From Paenibacillus thermotolerans (GTDB lineage Bacteria > Bacillota > Bacilli > Paenibacillales > YIM-B00363): a stretch of 64,000 bases of DNA. Position numbers and translations under genes: made by a program. The stretch is taken from positions 101,127-165,126 of the forward strand of contig NZ_JAQZSG010000010.1 in assembly GCF_028745515.1 (NCBI RefSeq). Direction: 5' to 3'. This document shows, piece by piece, positions 26,403 to 36,736 of the stretch. How positions within the stretch are numbered: position 1 is the first letter of the stretch; every line of letters begins with the position of its first letter. Under the pieces are notes generated by a model. It was given only the letters and a program-made list of their open reading frames with translations. It did no database searches and was not told the DNA's origin.

Positions 26403-29162
26403 ATGGATTACGGCAAAACGCTCAATTTGCTGCAAACGGACTTTCCGATGAGGGGCAACCTGCCTCAGGCGGAGCCGAACATGCAGAAATCTTGGGAAGA
26501 GACGAACATCTACAAGCAAGTGGCCGAAAAAAGAAAAGGCAAGCCGAAGTTTGTGCTGCACGACGGCCCTCCTTACGCGAACGGGGACATTCATATCGGG
26601 CATGCGCTGAACAAGGTGCTCAAGGATTTCATCGTGCGCTTCAAATCGCTGCAAGGCTTCGATGCGCCGTACGTTCCGGGCTGGGATACGCACGGGCTGC
26701 CGATCGAGCAGGCGATCGCCAACAGCGGGCGAGCGGACCGCAAAAAGATGTCGACGCTCGAATTCCGCAAGCTGTGCGCCGAGTACGCGCTTGAGTGGGT
26801 CGAGAAGCAAAAATTGCAATTTAAACGGCTGGCGGTGCGCGGCGACTGGGATAATCCGTATATTACGCTGGAGCCGAAATACGAAGCGCAGCAAATTCGC
26901 CTGTTCGGGCGGATGGTGAGCAAAGGATATATCTATAAAGGATTAAAGCCGGTCTACTGGTCACCGTCGTCCGAAAGCGCCTTGGCGGAAGCCGAAATCG
27001 AATACCGCGAAAAAACGTCGCCTTCGATTTACGTCGCCTTCGACGTAAAAGACGGCAAAGGCAAGCTGCCGCAGGACGCGGCCGTCGTCATTTGGACGAC
27101 GACGCCTTGGACGCTTCCGGCTAACCTCGGCATTTCCGTACATCCGGATTTCGATTACGTCATCGTGGAAGCGGGCGGCCGCAAGTTCGTGCTGGCGGAA
27201 GGGCTGCTCGAGAGCGTGGCGAAGGAGCTGGGCTGGGAAGAGCCGAAGGTGACGGGCACGCTGAAGGGCACTGAGCTTGAGTATGTCGTCTGCAAGCACC
27301 CGTTCTACGATCGCGATTCGCTGGTGATGGTCGGCGACCACGTAACGCTCGACGCCGGTACCGGCTGCGTCCATACGGCGCCGGGTCACGGCGAGGAGGA
27401 TTTCGCGGTCGGACAGCGCTACAATATCGGCGTGCTCAGCCCGATCGACGATCAAGGGCATTTCACGTCGGAAGCGCCTGGCTTCGAAGGCTTGTTCTAC
27501 GACAGCGCCAATAAAATCATTACCGAGAAGCTGAAGGAATCGGGGCATCTGCTCCACATGAGCTTTATCAAGCACCAATATGCGCACGATTGGCGTACGA
27601 AGAAGCCGGTTATTTACCGCGCGACGGAGCAATGGTTCGCTTCGATCGACGCGTTCCGCGAGACGATGCTGGATGAGATCAAGAAGGTGAAATGGACGCC
27701 GGAGTGGGGCGAGGTGCGCCTTCACAATATGATCGAAGGCCGCGGCGACTGGTGTATTTCCCGCCAGCGCGTATGGGGCGTGCCGATTCCGATTTTTTAC
27801 TGCCGCCACTGCAACGAGCCGCTCGTGAACGACGCGACGATCGAGAAGGTTGCTTCCGTCTTTGAAGCGGAAGGCTCCAACGCATGGTTCAGCAAATCCG
27901 AAGCCGAGTTGCTTCCGGAAGGGACGGTGTGCGCCAAGTGCGGGCACGGCGAGTTCCGGAAGGAAACCGACATCATGGACGTATGGTTCGACTCCGGAAG
28001 CAGCCATATGGCTGTATTGGACGCGCGAGACGAACTGCATTTCCCGGCGGATTTGTATTTAGAAGGCTCCGACCAATACCGCGGCTGGTTCAACTCGTCG
28101 CTGATCACGTCGGTTGCCGTAAAGGGAGTTGCGCCGTACAAGTCGGTATTAAGTCACGGGTTTACGCTTGACGGCGAAGGCCGCAAAATGTCCAAATCGC
28201 TCGGCAATACCGTCGACCCGCTGAAAGTATGCGATACGCTCGGAGCGGATATCCTACGTTTGTGGGTATCGTCCGTCGATTACCAGCAGGACGTGCGGCT
28301 GTCGGATAACATTTTGCAGCAAACCGCGGAAGTGTACCGGAAAATCCGCAATACGATGCGTTTCTTCCTGGGGAACTTGTCCGGCTTCGATCCGTCCGCC
28401 GACCGCTTTGCACCTGAGCAGCTGACCGAGCTGGACCGCTTTGCGCTCATCCGGCTGGAGCGGCTGAAGCAGCGCGTGCTTCAAGCTTATGAGCGTTACG
28501 AATTCCACACGGTGTATCAAGCTGTGCACCACTTCTTGGCTGTGGAAATGAGCGCGTTCTATCTCGATATTATGAAGGACCGTTTATATGCCGATTCGCA
28601 AAACGATCCGCTTCGCAAGCAGACGCAATTTGTGATGTACCGGTCGCTGCTTACGATCACGCAGCTCATTTCTCCGATTTTGCCGCATACGGCGGACGAG
28701 GTATGGAGATACATCCCCGGCGTAGAAGAGCCGAGCGTACAACTGACGGTGTACTCGCCGGTAAATGAAAGCGTGTTTGACGAGGCGCTCGAGCGGAAGT
28801 GGGAAAAGCTGATCGACGTACGGGACGAGGTGCTTAAAGCGCTTGAGGCCGCGCGGAAGGATAAGCGCATCGGCAATTCGCTCAGCGCTCACGTGCATAT
28901 TTATCCGAGCGCGGAAACCGGCGAATTGCTGAAGCAATTCGATAACCTGCACGCATTGTTTATTGTCTCCGCGGTGACGGTGCACGCGGCGCAAGAGACG
29001 GCGCCGGAAGGAGCGCTGCCGCTGAAAGGCTTGTCCGTAGCTGTGGAAACGGCGGAAGGCGGCAAATGCGAGCGCTGCTGGAACGTAACCCCGGAAGTAG
29101 GCACGAACGAGAAGCATCCCGCCTTGTGCAACCGCTGCGTCGAGGTGGTAGAAGCTCTATAG
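26403..29162 (+). CDS. ileS: Isoleucine--tRNA ligase
   Basis: 919 residues from ATG 26403, eight bases after AAGGAG; a GTG at 26394 overlaps that site. A class I synthetase with an editing domain. The HIGH motif appears as [13 protein letters not shown] near residue 60, the CP1 editing domain has [11 protein letters not shown] and [17 protein letters not shown], and KMSKS is in [10 protein letters not shown]. The C-terminal zinc module CERCWNV...CNRCVEVV is present, marking the bacterial type with a zinc ribbon. The gene is under T-box control. Confidence 0.97.
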   Translation: MDYGKTLNLLQTDFPMRGNLPQAEPNMQKSWEETNIYKQVAEKRKGKPKFVLHDGPPYANGDIHIGHALNKVLKDFIVRFKSLQGFDAPYVPGWDTHGLPIEQAIANSGRADRKKMSTLEFRKLCAEYALEWVEKQKLQFKRLAVRGDWDNPYITLEPKYEAQQIRLFGRMVSKGYIYKGLKPVYWSPSSESALAEAEIEYREKTSPSIYVAFDVKDGKGKLPQDAAVVIWTTTPWTLPANLGISVHPDFDYVIVEAGGRKFVLAEGLLESVAKELGWEEPKVTGTLKGTELEYVVCKHPFYDRDSLVMVGDHVTLDAGTGCVHTAPGHGEEDFAVGQRYNIGVLSPIDDQGHFTSEAPGFEGLFYDSANKIITEKLKESGHLLHMSFIKHQYAHDWRTKKPVIYRATEQWFASIDAFRETMLDEIKKVKWTPEWGEVRLHNMIEGRGDWCISRQRVWGVPIPIFYCRHCNEPLVNDATIEKVASVFEAEGSNAWFSKSEAELLPEGTVCAKCGHGEFRKETDIMDVWFDSGSSHMAVLDARDELHFPADLYLEGSDQYRGWFNSSLITSVAVKGVAPYKSVLSHGFTLDGEGRKMSKSLGNTVDPLKVCDTLGADILRLWVSSVDYQQDVRLSDNILQQTAEVYRKIRNTMRFFLGNLSGFDPSADRFAPEQLTELDRFALIRLERLKQRVLQAYERYEFHTVYQAVHHFLAVEMSAFYLDIMKDRLYADSQNDPLRKQTQFVMYRSLLTITQLISPILPHTADEVWRYIPGVEEPSVQLTVYSPVNESVFDEALERKWEKLIDVRDEVLKALEAARKDKRIGNSLSAHVHIYPSAETGELLKQFDNLHALFIVSAVTVHAAQETAPEGALPLKGLSVAVETAEGGKCERCWNVTPEVGTNEKHPALCNRCVEVVEAL

Positions 29163-29175
29163 GAGGTTTGCTAAA

Positions 29176-29481
29176 GTGGCGACGGCCGAGAGCAGTATCG
29201 AAGAAAAGGTTGAACGTATCGCTGATCATCTGGAACGTGCGCAAATAGCGGAATACGTGCAATTGTTGAATTCTCCCCGTCGGCTTATTTTTACGAATGT
29301 TGTTTCCGGCATTTCCCGAGGCGTAGGCATTGCGATCGGCTTTACGATTTTTTCGGCTACGATCGTTTATGTACTGCGCCAGCTCGGCGCGCTGGATTTG
29401 CCGATTATCGGCCATTACATCGCCGAGCTGGTGGAGTCCGTGCAGATGCATATGGACGGAGGATACGGGGGCTTTTACTGA
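29176..29481 (+). CDS. DUF5665 family small membrane protein
   Basis: 101 residues, GTG start behind AGGAGGTTTG, 13 bases after ileS. An N-terminal amphipathic region (IEEKVERIADHLERAQIAEYVQLL) is followed by a short basic stretch, one strong hydrophobic segment (about residues 44-68) and a second weak one. Family function is unknown. It runs convergently into the dksA-like gene with a seven-base overlap of the coding ends. Confidence 0.75.
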   Translation: MATAESSIEEKVERIADHLERAQIAEYVQLLNSPRRLIFTNVVSGISRGVGIAIGFTIFSATIVYVLRQLGALDLPIIGHYIAELVESVQMHMDGGYGGFY

Positions 29482-30233
29482 TAGCTTTGACTTTGAGTCC
29501 CTAAATCCTCTTCGTCCACCGTCTCATCGGGCTCAAGCAAGCCGTAGCCTTCGCGGCCGGCCATATATTTCAAGTATTCGGTGTTTCTCATGAAGGTTAC
29601 GTTATTGCCGTAAATGTCGGTAGCCAAAAAGCTCTCGATCGGCTCGACGTAACCTTCGTTTTCGTCAACCTCGATTTTCATTTCGTTATAATCGTCGATA
29701 TCCCGGTTTTCGGACATGGCCGGCGAGTTGGAGTTGCCCCAGGCTTCAACGATTTGCCAAGCGTCTTCGCCGTCGAACATCGTACTGTCCAAATCGTCGG
29801 TATCCGACCGCATGGCGGGGCGCAGAAACTGTTCCTCCCGCGGGCGTCGGTAGGACAGCTCGTCGTCCGGGACGTGGCGCATGCAGTAATCGGCTGAAGG
29901 AAGCGCCTCAAGTCGTTCATAAGGAATCGGCTCGCCGCATTCGGCGCAAACGCCGTAGGTGCCCTTATCCATACGCGCAAGGGCGGCCTCCGCTTTTTCC
30001 AGCTGATGCTCCAGCACTTCCGTCAGGGCAAGGTCTTTTCCCCGCTCAAAGAGCTCGCTGCCGATATCGCCGGGATGATTGTCGTATAAGGAAAGCTCGC
30101 CCAGCTGAGCGCCCATCGGCTCATTCATGCCGAACTTTCCGCTTTCCCGCAAGTGCCCGCGCAATTCGTCGCGCTCTTTCAGCAGCGCCTGACGAAGCCG
30201 GGTAAGCTGGTTTTCGCTTAGTGTCGCTTGCAT
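29475..30233 (-). CDS. YteA/YlyA-type DksA/TraR zinc-finger protein
   Basis: 252 residues. A coiled-coil N-terminus (LRQALLKERDELRGHLRESG, LTEVLEHQLEKAEAALARM) leads to a DksA-type finger: CAEC, 17 residues, then CMRH, so the fourth ligand is His where DksA has Cys. The C-terminal half is acidic, as in YteA. In B. subtilis ylyA, also DksA-like and forespore-expressed, sits at this place between ileS and lspA. Such proteins can bind the RNA polymerase secondary channel; a role here is inferred only. The start is preceded by AAAGGGG on this strand. Confidence 0.75.
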   Translation of the reverse strand: MQATLSENQLTRLRQALLKERDELRGHLRESGKFGMNEPMGAQLGELSLYDNHPGDIGSELFERGKDLALTEVLEHQLEKAEAALARMDKGTYGVCAECGEPIPYERLEALPSADYCMRHVPDDELSYRRPREEQFLRPAMRSDTDDLDSTMFDGEDAWQIVEAWGNSNSPAMSENRDIDDYNEMKIEVDENEGYVEPIESFLATDIYGNNVTFMRNTEYLKYMAGREGYGLLEPDETVDEEDLGTQSQSYQ

Positions 30234-30328
30234 GGCATAAGCCCCTTTCTGCTCTATAGCGTATGGTTATGGTTTGCGGTCCGAGGACATTTTACATGAG
30301 GGAAATGATAGCGGAATTGGGGCGAACG

Positions 30329-30358
30329 TGGACGGTTTGGGGAATGCTATGGTACAAT
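30329..30358 (+). promoter_or_regulatory. Sigma-A promoter of lspA
   Basis: TGGACG (30329) and TACAAT (30353) are 18 bases apart, and TGG directly before TACAAT makes an extended -10. It lies 40 bases before the lspA GTG in the divergent 164-base gap after the DksA-like gene. Confidence 0.6.
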
Positions 30359-30397
30359 GACGCATGGAAAAGCGCCCGAATATAGGAGGCCTCATAG

Positions 30398-30895
30398 GTG
30401 AGATACTGGATTATGGCGCTGGCTGTGTTGATCTTGGATCAATGGACAAAGCGCTTGATTGTTGCAAACATGAATCTTGGTGACGTCATACCGGTCATCG
30501 GCGATTTCTTTACCATTACGTCTCACCGGAACCGGGGGGCGGCATGGGGAATTCTTCAGGGCCAGCGATTGTTTTTCATTATAATTACAATCGTAGTCGT
30601 AACCGGCATCATTTGGTATTTGCGCCGAACGATCAAGGACGGCCGAAAGCTGCTGCCGTTCGCGCTCTCGCTTCTGCTCGGAGGTGCCGTCGGCAACTTC
30701 ATCGACCGGTTGCTGCACGGGGAAGTCGTCGATTTTCTTCACTTTTATTTCGATTTCACGAAAATCGGAATTCCGTTCACCTACGATTTCCCGATCTTTA
30801 ACGTAGCGGATTGCGGCATCGTAGTAGGTATTATTCTTATTTTTGCGGATACGCTCTTGGCGGGACGACGGGAAAAAACGGAGGTAAGCGTATGA
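30398..30895 (+). CDS. lspA: Lipoprotein signal peptidase LspA (signal peptidase II)
   Basis: 165 residues, GTG start behind ATAGGAGG. A four-helix membrane aspartyl protease that cuts the signal peptide of diacylglyceryl prolipoproteins. LILDQWTKRL in the first helix, GNFIDRLLHGEVVDFL (catalytic Asp) and FNVADCGIVVG (second catalytic Asp) are present. Its stop overlaps the start of the pseudouridine synthase (ATGA). Lipoproteins in this window, such as the binding protein at 60.5 kb, would be its substrates. Confidence 0.96.
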   Translation: MRYWIMALAVLILDQWTKRLIVANMNLGDVIPVIGDFFTITSHRNRGAAWGILQGQRLFFIIITIVVVTGIIWYLRRTIKDGRKLLPFALSLLLGGAVGNFIDRLLHGEVVDFLHFYFDFTKIGIPFTYDFPIFNVADCGIVVGIILIFADTLLAGRREKTEVSV

Positions 30896-31833
30896 CGGAG
30901 GAAGCTGACGATTTGGAATCCATATCGGTTTCGATCGACGAACCATCGGCTGGCGAGCGGATCGACAAGCTGCTTTTGGACTACGTTCCGGAGGACGTGT
31001 CGCGGTCGCAGCTGCAGGATTGGATTCGGGAGGCTAATGTGACTGTGAACGGCCGGGAAGTGAAGCCGAACTATAAGGTGGCCGCCGGCGATGAGATAAC
31101 GATCGTCATCCCGGAGCCGGTTACGGCGGAAATCGATCCGGAGCCGATACCGCTTGACATCGTGTATGAGGACAGCGACTTGATCGTAATCAACAAGCCG
31201 CGGGGGATGGTTGTGCACCCGGCCGCCGGACATCCGAGCGGAACGCTCGTCAACGCGTTAATGTATCATTGTAAGGATTTGTCGGGCATAAACGGGGAGC
31301 TGAGGCCGGGCATCGTTCACCGGATCGACAAAGATACGTCCGGCTTGCTGATGGCGGCGAAGAACGATCTTGCTCATAACGGGCTGGCGGAGCAGCTCAA
31401 GGAGCATTCCGTGACGCGCAAATATTTGGCGGTCGTTCACGGCAATATCGAGCACGATCAAGGGACGATCGACGCTCCGATCGGCCGGGACCCGCATGAC
31501 CGGAAGCTGTATACCGTTACCGACCGCAACGCCAAGCATGCGGTGACGCATTTCGTCGTGGCGGAGCGTTTTGCGGGTTATTCGCTGCTGGAGCTCATGC
31601 TCGAAACCGGACGCACGCACCAAATCCGCGTACATATGAAATATATCGGCCACCCGCTTGCGGGGGACCCGGTGTACGGGCGCGCCAAAGGGCGGACGAT
31701 GCGCGTGCCGGGACAAGCATTGCACGCGGCGGTTTTAGGGTTTACGCATCCGCGCACCGGGCAGCGGCTCACCTTCGAAGCGCCAATGCCGGACGATATG
31801 AAGGAGCTGCTCGAGGAGCTGCGTTTGCAGTAA
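30892..31833 (+). CDS. ylyB: RluD-type 23S rRNA/RNA pseudouridine synthase (YlyB)
   Basis: 313 residues. An N-terminal S4 domain (GERIDKLLLDYVPEDVSRSQLQDWI) is followed by the RluA/RluD catalytic domain with GIVHRIDKDTSGLL, in which the Asp of HRIDKDTSG is the nucleophile, and GRTHQIRVHM. By family it makes pseudouridines in 23S rRNA; the exact target is not known from sequence. It starts inside the lspA stop, as in B. subtilis lspA-ylyB. Confidence 0.93.
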   Translation: MTEEADDLESISVSIDEPSAGERIDKLLLDYVPEDVSRSQLQDWIREANVTVNGREVKPNYKVAAGDEITIVIPEPVTAEIDPEPIPLDIVYEDSDLIVINKPRGMVVHPAAGHPSGTLVNALMYHCKDLSGINGELRPGIVHRIDKDTSGLLMAAKNDLAHNGLAEQLKEHSVTRKYLAVVHGNIEHDQGTIDAPIGRDPHDRKLYTVTDRNAKHAVTHFVVAERFAGYSLLELMLETGRTHQIRVHMKYIGHPLAGDPVYGRAKGRTMRVPGQALHAAVLGFTHPRTGQRLTFEAPMPDDMKELLEELRLQ

Positions 31834-31875
31834 CTCCAGACATATACCATTTTCAAATCGGAGGAGCAAAAGGTT

Positions 31876-32586
31876 ATGAACGAGACGATGGAAATTATTA
31901 ATTTTATCAAGAACAGCAAGAAGGTTACGCCGGTAAAGGTATATTACAAAGGCACGCTTGCGGCGGGCGAGCGCGGCGCATCCGTTAAGGTGTTCGATTT
32001 CGGCGCCGGCGGCGGCGTCATCTTCGGTTATCTTGACGAAGTGCAGCCCCTGCTTGACGCGAGCAAATCGACGATCGAATATTTCGAAATCGAAAACGAC
32101 CGCCGCAATTCCGCCATTCCGTTGCTTGACATGAAGGGCGTGAACGCCCGCATCGAACCGGGCGCCGTCATCCGCGACAAAGTGACGATCGGCGACAACG
32201 CGGTCATCATGATGGGCGCCGTCATCAACATCGGCGTCGTAATCGGCGAAGGCACGATGATCGACATGAACGCGACGCTCGGCGGGCGCGTACAAGTCGG
32301 CAAAATGTGCCACGTCGGAGCGGGAGCGGTGCTTGCCGGCGTCATCGAGCCGCCGTCCGCGCAGCCGGTCGTCATTGAGGACGACGTCGTGATCGGCGCG
32401 AACGCCGTCATTCTCGAAGGCATCCGCGTCGGCAAGGGCGCCGTCGTTGCCGCCGGCGCCGTCGTTGTAGAAGACGTCGCTCCGTACACGGTCGTTGCCG
32501 GCGTGCCAGCACGCGTAATCAAGCAGGTGGACGAGAAGACGAAATCGAAGACGGAAATCATTCAAGAATTGCGCAACTTGAAATAA
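31876..32586 (+). CDS. dapH: 2,3,4,5-tetrahydropyridine-2,6-dicarboxylate N-acetyltransferase DapH
   Basis: 236 residues, ATG behind CGGAGGAGC. Acetylates tetrahydrodipicolinate with acetyl-CoA, the first step of the acetylase branch to meso-diaminopimelate. The N-terminal part has [17 protein letters not shown]; the middle is a left-handed beta helix of hexapeptide repeats (VTIGDN, VIGEGT, RVQVGK, VVIGAN, IRVGKG) closing with [20 protein letters not shown]. dapL follows after 19 bases. Confidence 0.95.
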   Translation: MNETMEIINFIKNSKKVTPVKVYYKGTLAAGERGASVKVFDFGAGGGVIFGYLDEVQPLLDASKSTIEYFEIENDRRNSAIPLLDMKGVNARIEPGAVIRDKVTIGDNAVIMMGAVINIGVVIGEGTMIDMNATLGGRVQVGKMCHVGAGAVLAGVIEPPSAQPVVIEDDVVIGANAVILEGIRVGKGAVVAAGAVVVEDVAPYTVVAGVPARVIKQVDEKTKSKTEIIQELRNLK

Positions 32587-32605
32587 GCGAAGGAGCTGCT
32601 TAAGC

Positions 32606-33733
32606 ATGGCCGCATCATCCGCCGTCTTCGTCGAGCTCCGGAGGAAGCTGCACCGCATTCCGGAGCCCGGCTTCCGGGAGTTTAAGACGCAAGCGCTCCT
32701 TCTGGATTATATAAGCTCCCTGCCGCAAGAGAGGCTGGAAGTGAGAACGTGGCGCACCGGCATTCTGGTGCGCGTGAAAGGCCTCGTCGGCGATCGAACG
32801 GTCGGCTATAGGGCCGACATGGATGCGCTCGCGATCGAGGAGGAGACCGGGTACGAGTTTCGCTCGGAGCATCCCGGCTTCATGCACGCCTGCGGGCACG
32901 ATATGCATATGGCGATCGGTCTCGGCGTGCTGACGCAGCTGGCGAACGAGCCGATCGACGATCATGCGGTCGTTATTTTTCAGCCGGCGGAGGAAGGGCC
33001 CGGCGGCGCGCTGCCGATGATGGAGAGCGAGGAGTTCCGCGCGTGGCGGCCCGACCTGATCTTGGCGCTGCATATCGCGCCGGAATATCCGGTCGGAACG
33101 ATCGCGACGCGCCCCGGAATTTTGTTCGCGAACACGTCGGAGCTGTTCATCGATCTGCAGGGAGTCGGGGGGCATGCGGCGTTCCCGCATCGGACGAACG
33201 ATACGATCGTAGCCGCCGCCGCCTTGGTGATGCAGCTGCAGACGATCGTCTCGCGGAACGTGAACCCGCTCGATTCCGCGGTCGTTACGCTCGGCGTCAT
33301 CCAAGGCGGCACGCGGCAAAACATTATCGCCGAGCGCGTTCGGCTGGAGGGAACGATCCGCACGCTTTCGGACGCGTCGATGAAGGCGGTCAAAGGCCGC
33401 ATCGAAGCGCTGATCCGCGGCGTGGAAGCCGGTTACGGCGTTCAAGCGAAGCTCGATTACGGGTCGAACTATTACCAGGTATACAATCATGAGGAAACGA
33501 CGCAGGACTTCATGAATTTTGTGCGGGGCCATCTGCCCGACGTAACGTTGGTGGAATGCACCGAAGCGATGACGGGCGAAGATTTCGGATATTTTCTTAA
33601 AGATATTCCGGGATTTATGTTTTGGCTCGGCGTCGATACGCCCTACGGTCTGCACCACGCCAAAATCGAGCCGAACGAAGGCGCAATCGACGTTGCGATT
33701 CGGACGGTTACCGCCTATTTAAAGGGCCGATGA
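32606..33733 (+). CDS. dapL: N-acetyl-L,L-diaminopimelate deacetylase DapL (M20 family)
   Basis: 375 residues, ATG behind GAAGGAGCTGC. An M20-type metallopeptidase fold: [29 protein letters not shown] and [14 protein letters not shown] carry the metal and catalytic residues, and [13 protein letters not shown] lies in the dimerisation domain. Context with dapH and patA supports deacetylation of N-acetyl-L,L-diaminopimelate over other M20 amidohydrolase roles. It is named by function; the DapL name is also used elsewhere for an unrelated aminotransferase. Confidence 0.9.
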   Translation: MAASSAVFVELRRKLHRIPEPGFREFKTQALLLDYISSLPQERLEVRTWRTGILVRVKGLVGDRTVGYRADMDALAIEEETGYEFRSEHPGFMHACGHDMHMAIGLGVLTQLANEPIDDHAVVIFQPAEEGPGGALPMMESEEFRAWRPDLILALHIAPEYPVGTIATRPGILFANTSELFIDLQGVGGHAAFPHRTNDTIVAAAALVMQLQTIVSRNVNPLDSAVVTLGVIQGGTRQNIIAERVRLEGTIRTLSDASMKAVKGRIEALIRGVEAGYGVQAKLDYGSNYYQVYNHEETTQDFMNFVRGHLPDVTLVECTEAMTGEDFGYFLKDIPGFMFWLGVDTPYGLHHAKIEPNEGAIDVAIRTVTAYLKGR

Positions 33734-33736
33734 AAT

Positions 33737-33784
33737 AAAAAGCCTTTGATCCGATCTCGACGACGAGACGATCAAAGGCTTTAT
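33737..33784. terminator. Bidirectional terminator between dapL and patA
   Basis: AAAGCCTTTGATC pairs exactly with GATCAAAGGCTTT around a loop with an inner GTCTCG-like stem. A runs on one side and T runs on the other let it serve both convergent genes. Confidence 0.85.
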
Positions 33785-33788
33785 TCGT

Positions 33789-34949
33789 TTATTTCAGCGA
33801 AGCGGCGAACGTTTCCAGCCTCGCAAGCGCCTCTTTCAGCGTATCCATGGAGCAAGCGTAGGAGAGGCGGACGTACCCTTCGCCGAGCGCGGTAAAGGCG
33901 TTGCCCGGGACAACGGCTACTCGCTGTTCGTCCAACAAGCGGTATGCAAAAGACGTAGAATCGAGCCCGAACTTTCGTACCGAAGGGAACAAATAGAAAG
34001 CTCCGTCCGGCTTTACGACATCGATGCCGGCGGCGTTCAGCCTCTCCAGCGCGTAATCCCGGCGGCGGCGGTATTCGTCCCGCATCGGCTCTGCGTCGTC
34101 TCTGCCCGCCGTCAAGGCTTCGATCGCAGCGTACTGGCTGATCGAGCTCGCGCAGGTAACGTTGTATTGATGCACCTTCAGCATGTGCTGCGAAAGGTAC
34201 GCCGGCGCAAACGCAAGCCCGATCCGCCAGCCGGTCATGGAATGCGATTTGGACAGCCCGTTCACGACGATCGTCCTTTCGCGCATCCCCGGCAGCGTGG
34301 CGATCGAAGCGTGCCCGCGGTCATACATGAGCTCGCTGTAAATTTCGTCGGAGATGACGAACAGTTGTTTTCGAGAAAGCAACGCCGCAAGTTCTGACAG
34401 CTCGTCCTCCGTTAACGCAACCCCGGTCGGGTTGGAAGGGGAGGCGAGGATGACACAGCGCGTTCGCTCCGTAAGCAGCGGTTCAAGCAGCTCCGCCGTC
34501 AGCTTAAAGCCGGTGGAAGTGACATCCGCATACACGGGGGTCGCGCCGCAAAGACGGATGAGCGGCTCGTACCCGGGGTATACGGGCGCCGGGAGAACGA
34601 CCTCGCAGCCTGGCTCCAAAATCGTGCGCAGCGCCATATCGATGGCTTCGCTGGCGCCGACTGTCACGATTGCTTCATCGGCCGCCCGGTAGTCCAAACC
34701 GTATTTGGTTTTGATAAAACCGCATGCGGCTTCCCTAAGCTCCGGTAAACCGGCGTTTGGCGTATATACGGTTTTGCCGCTGTCGGCGGCTTGCTTCGCA
34801 GCCTCGATAATATGATCCGGCGTCGGAAAGTCGGGCTGGCCGATCGTGAGCGACAGGACGTCTTTATACTGCGCGACCCGGTTCGCCATCTGGCGAATGC
34901 CGGAAATCGCGATCGATCGGACGTTTCGGTTAATGAAATGCTCTAGCAT
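33789..34949 (-). CDS. patA: N-acetyl-L,L-diaminopimelate aminotransferase PatA
   Basis: 386 residues from the ATG at 34949, chosen for AGGTG nine bases upstream and because the family begins there (MLEHFINRNVRSIAISGIRQ). A fold-type I PLP enzyme: LTIGQPDFPTP, YTPNAG, SNPTGVAL, DEIYSELMYDR and the PLP lysine in NGLSKSHSMTGWR. Identity to recalled B. subtilis PatA is high throughout. It catalyses the transamination between the DapH and DapL steps, so all three acetylase-branch genes are together here, patA on the opposite strand. Start and promoter lie about 65 bases from the divergent pyr promoter. Confidence 0.9.
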   Translation of the reverse strand: MLEHFINRNVRSIAISGIRQMANRVAQYKDVLSLTIGQPDFPTPDHIIEAAKQAADSGKTVYTPNAGLPELREAACGFIKTKYGLDYRAADEAIVTVGASEAIDMALRTILEPGCEVVLPAPVYPGYEPLIRLCGATPVYADVTSTGFKLTAELLEPLLTERTRCVILASPSNPTGVALTEDELSELAALLSRKQLFVISDEIYSELMYDRGHASIATLPGMRERTIVVNGLSKSHSMTGWRIGLAFAPAYLSQHMLKVHQYNVTCASSISQYAAIEALTAGRDDAEPMRDEYRRRRDYALERLNAAGIDVVKPDGAFYLFPSVRKFGLDSTSFAYRLLDEQRVAVVPGNAFTALGEGYVRLSYACSMDTLKEALARLETFAASLK

Positions 34950-35014
34950 GAATGGCGCACCTGCCTTATGTACATATTGTCCATCATAGCATATGTGTGC
35001 GGGCAAAGTTATGG

Positions 35015-35044
35015 TTGACTTGGCCGCAGCTTTCGTGTCATAAT
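35015..35044 (+). promoter_or_regulatory. Sigma-A promoter of the pyr operon
   Basis: TTGACT and CATAAT are 18 bases apart (5/6 matches each). The predicted start near 35051 is about 20 bases before the PyrR-binding sequence. Confidence 0.75.
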
Positions 35045-35072
35045 TTCAGTAATTGCATAGCACCTTTAAATT

Positions 35073-35780
<708 letters not shown>

Positions 35781-35781
<1 letters not shown>

Positions 35782-36692
35782 TGGCGGGGCTTCAAGTGAA
35801 ACAATCGAGACATCTCATCGGACTCCGAGGAATGTCCCAAAGCGAAATCACCGGTATTTTGGACCGGGCGGCCTTCTGGGAATCGCATCCCGTTACGATC
35901 ACGAATACGTTGAGCGGCTATTTTGTAGCGAACATGTTTTTCGAAAACAGCACCCGAACGCGGTTTTCCTTCGAAGTGGCGGAGAAACGGCTTGGAGCCG
36001 AGGTGCTGAATTTTTCGGCGGCGGCCTCCAGCGTGCAAAAGGGAGAGTCGATTTACGACACGGTCCGGACGCTTGAATCGATGGGCATTCACGCCGGCGT
36101 CGTTCGGATCAAAGCGGTCGGCGTCATGCAGGAGCTTGCCGAACGGGTGAAGGTGCCGATCATTAACGCCGGAGACGGAAACAACGAGCACCCGACACAG
36201 GCGCTTCTGGACCTGTACACGATGCGCAAGCATTTCGGCACGGTCGCCGGGCTGACGGTCTCGATCATCGGAGACGTGAAGCACTCCCGCGTCGCGCGTT
36301 CGAACCTGTGGGCGCTGCAAACGATGGGCGCCAACGTACAGTTTTGCGCGCCGGGCAATATGACCGCGCCGGACCTTGCCGAGCATGCCTCTTTCGTAAC
36401 GATGGAAGAAGCGCTCAAAGCCGACGTCGTCATGATGCTGCGGGTACAGCTCGAACGGCACGAGGACGGGCTGTTCGGCTCCGCCGAGGAATACCGGGCG
36501 GCATACGGACTGACCGCGGAACGGGCGGCGCTGATGAAGCCGCATGCGATTATTATGCACCCGGCGCCGGTTAATCGGAACGTGGAGATCGACGACCGGC
36601 TGGTCGAATGCGGGAACTCCAAAATTTTCGAGCAAATGTCGAACGGCGTTCCGATTCGAATGGCGGTGCTTGAACGGGCTCTTTTAGGATAA
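35781..36692 (+). CDS. pyrB: Aspartate carbamoyltransferase catalytic subunit
   Basis: 303 residues. Forms carbamoyl-aspartate in pyrimidine synthesis. The carbamoyl-phosphate motif FFENSTRTRFSFE, then GDGNNEHPTQALLDL and HPAPVNRNVEI identify an ATCase and not an ornithine transcarbamylase. No pyrI regulatory subunit follows, as normal for Bacilli. GGGGAGAG lies upstream within pyrR. Confidence 0.96.
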
Positions 36693-36736
36693 TTTTCGAG
36701 CAAAAATAGTTTTGAGAGAAACGGAGAGAAGCATCG

